Positions 24,601 to 33,600 of a stretch of 35,598 nt of DNA are shown here, in pieces. A program made the position numbers and the translations under genes. Location: positions 1-35,598 of the forward strand of contig JAOXYC010111109.1 in assembly GCA_028565715.1 (NCBI GenBank), in the 5' to 3' direction. How positions within the stretch are numbered: the first letter of the stretch is position 1; every line of letters begins with the position of its first letter. The notes beneath the pieces were generated by a model. The model had not been told where the DNA came from, did no database searches, and saw only the letters and a list, made by a program, of their open reading frames with translations. The DNA is from Phoronis pallida. Lineage: Eukaryota > Phoronida > Phoronidae.

Positions 24601-27600
24601 CCTCTATCTATTCACCACACAATATTCCAATAACACAAGACCTTCACTCAAGAATGTGTAATGACAAATTTGAACTAAGGTTAAATGGTTTCCTAACCAA
24701 TTTTTGATGACACCATACAAAAGAGGTTATTTAAATAGCTGCAATTTTGCAAGATTTACTGTACTCTACCAGCGTAGACATCAAGTTGTCATAACATCAT
24801 TCAACTACTTAAACTAGGTAGTATTAAATCAAGAAATAGCAATATATTAGCTATTATATTAATAAATGCAAGGTTTACTTCTAAATAACCTTAAAAGATA
24901 CATTTTAAGGTCTAAAAACACATTTTGGGTTTTTTGGTGGGTCACGATTGCATTCTTGACAGTATGACCTTCGCGTAGAGCCAAACTAATAAGAAATCCG
25001 TTGCGTTTTAGTGATTTAATGCCAAACCGCAGATTCCTAGTTCATGCTGCAGCACGAATAACAATCGAGACGTTAGTTTTCAAGTGTCACATCATTTCAC
25101 GTGACACTCGAAAACTTCTTTGTGTTGCGAAATATACTGAACGAAAAGGTGTGTGTACGACTGCGTGTACGACATAAGTTGCACTTTTTAGGATCGAAAA
25201 GTCTAAATGAAAAGATGTATAATAGGCTTTAAGAACAAGGTTATTTTTCAGAGCTTATTTCGTTCACAAGTCCATAAATTACTGTTGTCATTTTTAAAGA
25301 AAACTGAAATATTAAACCAGGCCTAGTGACTGTACAATGTCATTACTTCAGTAAGTCCAGCTTCATTTTCTTAAAACTTCTTTCTAACAAATTTAGTAGC
25401 AACAGATCATAAATAACGAAATTGAATTCTTAATTTGAAGTATATTCAAGTGAGCAACTCAAAAAGTAAAAATTTTACAACATCTCACTTGGTAATTACT
25501 TTCCATTTCATTAAACGTAATACCCACCAATAACGTAGTAAAAAATTAGCTTGAACTCGCCATCACACCCGAACTCGGGACCCGTCAGAAATGACTTTAC
25601 GTTTACAATATTTAACCTTTTGTCTGGTATGGCTGTATGCCCAGGGATTAGGGTACGGTTGCTTTCTTGAAAGTTGGAAAGTAAACAAATTCCCTACGTT
25701 TGGCAAATAAAAATGAAAACTTCTGTTTAAACAAAAGCATTTGACACCTCATTTTATGCATCGAAATGAGCAAAGGAAATTTCTGAGAAAAGTAAAATTT
25801 TAACAAAATTAGAGTTGAAAAATCGGGTGTGTTTTTTAAAATGCATTTTAATTCCAATTTGCAGTGTGAAACAATTGTAAAGATTGAAACTAAATATAAT
25901 ATGAATATTCAGATTGACAAAAATTTACAACAAACTGGATGACAAAAGAGTGTACTTCATAAAATTCTAATTTATCTTAGAACTGAAGTCATCTAAAAAA
26001 AACTAAGGTACATGTATGTAACTGGTCATTTATTTTCAAAACCTTCTCTCATTGCATTGAACTTGCTTGTATTGTTGAATAACATTTCATTTATCCTTCC
26101 CTATATGTTACGAAACTTTGATATTTAATTCTGATAAAGGCTTTTTTTAAATCAAAAAGCGCAATGCAATGTACAAACTCAAAGTGAAATCGAAGAAACT
26201 ACAACATACCTCTTAACTTTCTCTGGGACAAATGAAACAAATCAAAGCTGGTCTCAGACACTAGAGAATGCAAGTGTTTGACAACAATAACCCGATTTCA
26301 AATGATTGGAGGTAGACCATTTAATGCGTGTGCCTTTTTAAAGTCCTTCAGGGGATAAGAGCCAATCATGGAGTTTATGTTCAATGGAATTGGTATACTT
26401 GTCATGGGGTTCAATGGCATTCTTTTATTTGTCTAGAAATATGCCAAGGCAAATGTCTTCAGTCACAGAGTGAGTGTTCAGCTTCGGTTGTATAATTTAA
26501 GCAGTTTTATGAAAAATCTACTGTCCTAAAACATAATGTCATACATTTTATACGTTTTATGTCGAAGCCACAAATCTATACTTACAAGATTCAGATAATC
26601 CAACTGTCACTGATGAAACTTAGCTCCGAAATGAGCTGAACAAATGAGTCTTGGGCATTTGAACAAGACTGGTCTTAAATAAAACAATATGTGATCCTAT
26701 TTTTATAGAGATGGATGTAAAAAGTTAAGTAAACAGTCATTTTTGCGAGCAATCACAAATATTGTTTTTATCAGAACATCATTAAGAAATGCGGATAATG
26801 ATCACGACATTAACCAAATGCAAATAACCTAAAAATTAATCAAACTAACACATTCTACTATTTTGTTAAAAAACATAGGATCATAATTAATAAGTGAACA
26901 CACATCAAGATTTAACTTTTTGCAAAAGTATATTTCTGAAAAACTCGAGCCAGAAATATTTTATCCTTTGAAAGTTGCATCTTGGGTTGGGGACAAAAAC
27001 CTCAAAAGTCTTCTCAAAATGCAATTCATTCACTGGCGAACATTTAGAGATTTTCAGTACTTGGCTTCATAGGAGCAAACTCAAATATTTTCAGTACTCA
27101 ACTACAATATAGGCAAACACTTGAAGATTTCCAGTAGTGAGCCTGAAGTCTGATTCCTAAACAGGCACATACCTAACTGAGTATTTAGCAGTTATATTTA
27201 GCAATGGGTGGGCAATATTAGTAATATTTTTACTCCATATAACATGTGCTGAGCCATTTGGCTGACAGTTAAGATAATAATTAGCAATTTGTGAAGTTGG
27301 CAGACCATAACATGAGACTGCATAACATTGGAGTTGCCAACTTTCTATGATTGAAATACTGGAGGCTTTTCAGATCAAATGCTGGAAATTTTGTTCCAAC
27401 ATGTTCCTTTCAATTTGAAATAAAAGATTGGTTCAAATGCAGCACGTGCTAATGGGGAATTTCAATTCTTGAAACGGACATAGAATCTACTGGAATTGTT
27501 CGCAACTCTGTATGGTGGTTTGAAATTACAGTAGAAAAAAAATATTATCAAAATTCTAAATCCTAACGTTAATTTCAAAACAAAAATGTTTTGGTTCCAG

Positions 27601-30600
27601 ATACTTAGCTAATTAAAACCCTCGTGCCATGTAAACTAATGCTTACAAAAATGTGGTAACCTAGTAATGAGTGACTATGTTTTCTGAGTCAATCATCACT
27701 TGAAACTAGAGACTTCTATTGAGTGATTGACACACTAACATGAACCCAATGCACATGAAGCACCAATAGAAATGTTATTCTGGATGTAATAGAGCAGTGT
27801 AGACATTTACTTAGATCCAACAGATAATAAATGTAAGAAATCAATATTCATAAATAAATTTCACTGTGGCACTGATATAATAAAATAATGCAAAAAACCC
27901 TGAGATTTCTTCAAAAGTTACTGGAAAGGATTTTTTTTTGAGAAAATTGAATTTAAAAAATGTCATTTTTCACTCTTTCTCTTCAAAAAACAACAACTAG
28001 TCCACACAATTTTTTAAAATCTTTTCATGAAGTCTATCCTTTATTAATGAATACTTACGTTGAGTTTTGTTAGTAGTTGTTCATGTTCTTGCTGGAGTTG
28101 TAGCGCCTCCTGTAGTGTTGAACCGACTTCCATCAGATCGGGCTCCATCTGCTGTATACGCACACGGATCCATTCCTCGCTCTGGAAACAAATAGGAAAA
28201 TGGTGAAAAAGATTGTTTTTATCATCTGAATATTTAGTAAAAATGTCATATTCACAAACAAGAAGATTGAGATGCCATAGCAAATCAGTCAAATAAACAA
28301 AGGGCACTAATTTAGTTTCTGAAAATGACTTGTCTTTCTCGATGATATTGATGGTGCCATTGGTTGTTTAGAGAACTGATTGGAGTAAGGTTAAAGATAC
28401 TGTCTCCTCGTTGGTCCCAATCTGGCGTCAAATCGCAAATCAACTAGAAATGTTGTGTACGAGTCCTTTGTTGAACATAACTTACTTGCATCTGAGTCAA
28501 AAAAAATTAAAAAATCTGCAAAGGGGTGATTTGAGAGCTTTCGTGTCCGATTTCAACCTACACTCTTAAGAGTAGGTTTGTTACTTTTTTCTGGATAAAA
28601 AGCTCTCAAATCACGCATTACAGATTTTTTTGATATTTTGACTTAGATGCAAGTGTTATGCTCATCAAAGGACTCATACACAAAATGTCTAGTTGATTTG
28701 AATTTTGACGCCAGATCGAGACCATTGAGTAGACAGTATCTTTAAGAAATCTCAGGCCCAAAACTAACTGTCTCAATAGAGAGCATGAGTCAACTTCAGT
28801 ACCAGCTACTAAATCTGCCACCAGGTGGCACAAATCTCAAGAGAATGGGTTTCCCTTAGACTGAACTCCAGCTCCTTCAGGTCGAGGGACTGTATCAATC
28901 GCAGGGGGTTTTCCATTTTTTTACCGAAAGTAAGAGACAGAGTGCCGTAATCAACATAAACTAAGCGATACTTGATTATCGCGTAGGGAGAACAGACCAT
29001 CGTTTGAGATGGTCTGCGGGAGAGACTAGTGTTTCCCTGAATAGACAATTGTATCAAATTATTTCTGGAAGTATAGAGTCAAAATTATTTTGGTATCAAA
29101 ATTTTGAAAATGCATGTTTTGTCATATTGCAACTTTATTGGCAATTTCATTGAAAAGAGACCCCAGAAATTATGTCCCTACTTCATTATTTGTTTTGCAC
29201 AGATTTGGAATGTTCCACCAGCTACTTTAATGGTCTAATGGGTCAGAAGTCAAGTAAAGATCTGCCCTATAACAACATTCACAAGTTTGAAAGTGTTTTC
29301 TTAACAAATTTATAGACATACAACACTATAAAGTACATGCAATCTGTCAGATTTTCATTAGAACTCGGGAAGTCAATGTTGTTCAGTCAGAATGTCAAAT
29401 TTTTCCTGGATTTTAGCTTTGTCTGTGACATTGATTTATGGGTTTCGGTTACAAGGATTTTAATCATTTTTGGATTTTGAAATGCTCTGTTCAAAAATAC
29501 ATTCGTAAATTCTGCCTTCATTATATAAGTGTTGTGAAAAATTATAACTGGGACAAGGTTTCCAATTCTATAAAAGTCAAGATTCTTAAATTATAAATCC
29601 CAGTCATGAAGAATGTCTCCATCTGAATGCAAAATATACATTTTTAAAAATTAACAATTCTGTCCTAGTTCCTTTTTAAATCCCTACTTAATTTCCTCCA
29701 AATAAGTTGGAAAAGTAATTACAGTATCATGATTCACCAAGGGAATGTATAAACAAGCTTTTTTTCTAAATGTATAACAAATTTATTTCGCAATCTAGAC
29801 AGGTTTTTAACAGATGAAAAGGCAACATTTACCCCATTTGGTTTTCATGTGTTTTCACAAGACCAATGTTGTCTGAACTAAATGGGGATAAAATCATTAC
29901 AAAACAAAGCTTTTAAACAAAGCTGTGTACTTTTAAAGAAATGTAGACTTCCAAAAACCATGTTCAAATTCCTGAGACGAAAACATCAAATCAAACTTTA
30001 AGAATTTTTTGAAAATCAAGCCCTGAATCCCAAAGTTACCATTGATGATACATGCCATATGAATACTACCAAAACACAATTTTTACCCATCAAAAAAACA
30101 TTCAATAATAATGATGTTTTTATTGTAGAATCTCATGAAAATACTGAATTTTAAATTAGCACCTAATCAAATGAATTGGCCAAGGGCAATACTAGCCAAC
30201 CAAAGTTCCTGAAATCACCGAAAATGGTGAATAATTTTAATTTCATATAAAAAATTGATAAGCAAAGCATTTGTCTAAATGTCTCGCTTGTAATTAACCG
30301 TAATATGCCCGTAAGTACATCAGAAAAGAAAGTTTCATCTGCAAGTTTCGTAACTACGCATTTGGCACATCTTCGGCCAGACAGTTATGTGATGGTTTAT
30401 AGACAGAAAGGTGTGTTACACATGGTAAAGGTAGATCTTTGAAATCTGATCAACTCAACTCATCCGATGAATCATTACTGACGCAATGTTTTCCAATGGA
30501 TGATGAGATTACAGGCAAACACTAATAAACTCTTGTGAAATTGAATATATTTTGAAATGTTGATCCAGCCGAGTAGCAACAGATGATGAAAAAAATGTTT

Positions 30601-33600
30601 TTTCCAAAATATTCTTTTCACAGCTCTAAAGTGTTCTTGTTGACCTTATCATCAATGGTAAAATAATTCGGACACCATTTGCTATTTTCTGAAATTTCAT
30701 TTCACCAATGCTCACCAAATAAAATGTCAAGTTTCTGAACTGTAACATGTCAAAGGGTCAAGATGTAAAAATTTAAAGAGAATACACAAACTTATTTGTA
30801 ATCCAAAAGGAAATATAGATGTTAAAGATTATATTATGTATTCTTCAATAAAAAATTTGAAGAAAAAAAATTTAAAAACACAAAAAATCTTACTCAAAAA
30901 ATGCAAACATATGTCCACCCACTCGAAACATATCTCAAAGATATCTCAACATGAAAAGTGAAAGTGAGTCAACAGACGTCCACATTAGATGTTCTATTTT
31001 AGAAGTTGGTTTGGAATGTTAATGATGAAGTTAGACAGACACTCACATGCTGGTCTAAACAACTGAATTGCGAAGCAATCTTGGTGCAATGCCAATCTTA
31101 ATGGCTGAAGTTGACAGCAGCTTAGATTTTCTTGTGATTCTCATTATGACAATTTCAATTGTGATACAGACCCTGTATATCAAAAACATTCATACAGTAT
31201 TCAAAACTATGGTATCGTTATGAATTGTATAATTTTTCTTGTGATTCTTATTAATAGCAATTCCAATTGTGATACAGACCATGTATATGCAAAAATTCAT
31301 ACAGTATTCAAAACTATGGTATTGTTATGTATTCTATAATTTTTCATTATAATAAGTACCTCAACGAATGTTTACTGATTTCTCCAAAAATGTTATTTTT
31401 CTTATTAAATTAGAAGGACATAATGATTTTTGAATTAATAATGTATTGAAAATAAGTTGGAATTTTAAACAAAAAACATGTATACCAAACCGAAAAGGTT
31501 ACTTGAATATTTTGTATGGAAGGTAAATATGTTATATTTTCTCAAAATATATCTGAGAATCAATGTATAAAAGAAAGACTGGATAATTTTGGTTAGTTGG
31601 ACCTTTATAAAATACTTGTTTAATTATTGGCACATCCAACCAGAATATATGAGAGGCTATAATCCACTACATGTTTAACACTTCTTATGGTTTTAATTAT
31701 GAAAAGCTTAATTACCATCAGTGATTAAGTAATAGAGTTCCATCGTGAACTCATTAATTGGAGGTTATCTTAGACAAAATCATCTAGGTAATCAGAAACA
31801 CAGACAGGTAGGAAAATGATGTCCACCTTATGGGGGGGTTGAGGGGTCGGTTATCAGGCATTTAAAAGGTTTGATGTTATGGGACCGACATAGCACTCAC
31901 CAAGTTTCAAAATACCGAAGTTTCAATGAAGGTAGAATTGACAGAAATTAGAGGTTCAGTGAGAAATAGCTGGATACATTAACTCATTTGCTACATGGGG
32001 TAGGTTTGAATGAACTGCAAAAAATGGACTCTACAAAGAAACCCCTTACATTAATACAAAGCATGAAAGCATTGCCTGACTGACAGGAACCAATGTCAGT
32101 TAAATTTAGACACCAACCATCTGGATTGAAACACCTTAATGCGTCATTACCTAAAATAAGAACTGGATCAAAAAGTCTTACTTCCTGGCCTAGTGAATAC
32201 GCAATACATCATCTTCAAACTTAGTGTAAACTTCTGTTTCACATTTTGTACTCACCCAGAGACATGTTCTAACTGAATGTTTCTGGGCTTAGAAATTAAA
32301 ATGTTGCCATACACTTGGGGGTCAAATTTTTTTTTATCACAGCACTTATTCTTTCCAAGGGCCCAAGGGTGTACTTCGATAAAAAGTGGGTATGGAAAGT
32401 GTGAACTCATGCAAAAAGCACACCTGTATTAATACCCATCCGGGCTAAAAAGGGACCCACAGACATATTGATACCAAATTTGCCAAAATAAAACAAAATA
32501 TGGACCAACTGAAAAATACCTAAAAATTGGCAAAAAAGACCCACCAAAATCACAAACAACCCAAACCCATGAAAAGTCCTTAGCCACCCTGAGAGTGGGA
32601 ACTTGTGTCCTTGAGGAGTTGCATTGCTGCATCATAAAACAACCATCCCTTCATTTATAAGTGAAAGCTATTGCCATCTTCACAGTAAAATGTGTAGTGC
32701 ACTTAACGATGTTCAATATACATAAATCCTGAGGATTGGGCAATGGTGGAATGAAACAAGTATTTTATAAAGTATCATATCTTCAAAAACAATCCCCAAA
32801 ATCTGACAAAGTGCCTAGTAATTTAGAATTTTATGAAACCCACCACTTATGTTTTCAGAAACAATTTTCACTAATTACTGAACTTGCACCAACTCCTGAG
32901 GCATCTAATGAACAGTGTTGAGAGAAAACATATAAAGCCATTACTATGTTATTTTTTATACCAGATCATGACAAGGCATGGGGTGTATGGTTGGCCATCA
33001 GAGGCACCTGGCCAATACCCATTTTGAAGGAATTTTTGAGTTTAATTTATGGAAGCCAGATTGCAAAAGATGGGGGAAAGTGGAAGCAAATATTTTGCTT
33101 TATCTACATATCAAGAAAAGATTGAGAAACACCACATCATATGGCATAATCTGTGACAGAAGAAAGAACTCAAGTATCTAAACTTTACTTTTAAGGATTT
33201 AGCATTTAAAGTTGTTTTTGGGAGATTTTTTAGAAAATGATTATGCCCAAACCCCTGATCGTGAATTGACAATTTTTGTGGGTATATGAAACCATTATCT
33301 CCCAAAGCAACCAATTTATAAAATAGGAAAAACTTAATTTAACCAAATCAATGTATTGCAATTAGAACTGTAGGCTGGTCAGTGCCTGTTGTCAAGACAA
33401 CCAAAAGGTACTCTAACAACTCCAAAATTACACTTTCAACCCTAACATATTCAACATGTTATTAAAACCAATACCAGATAACTGATGATGTAAAATGAAT
33501 TATTTGAGGCACAAGAAACATCACCCCATTAAATTTTATTCCCTTTATTTAACCAAGGAAACATTGCATTGCTGCCATTTCATAACAAGGGAGGTCCAAT

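Noticed and set aside
32429-32635. 68-codon minus-strand frame rich in F, W and Y
   Set aside because: Lies in intron 1, no family match, and a merged phase with neighbouring exons would break the clean exon 1 to exon 2 join.
33377-33392. GTTGTCAAGACAAC, similar to an RFX X-box
   Set aside because: Short palindrome deep in a 7-kb intron with no promoter nearby; chance is a sufficient explanation.
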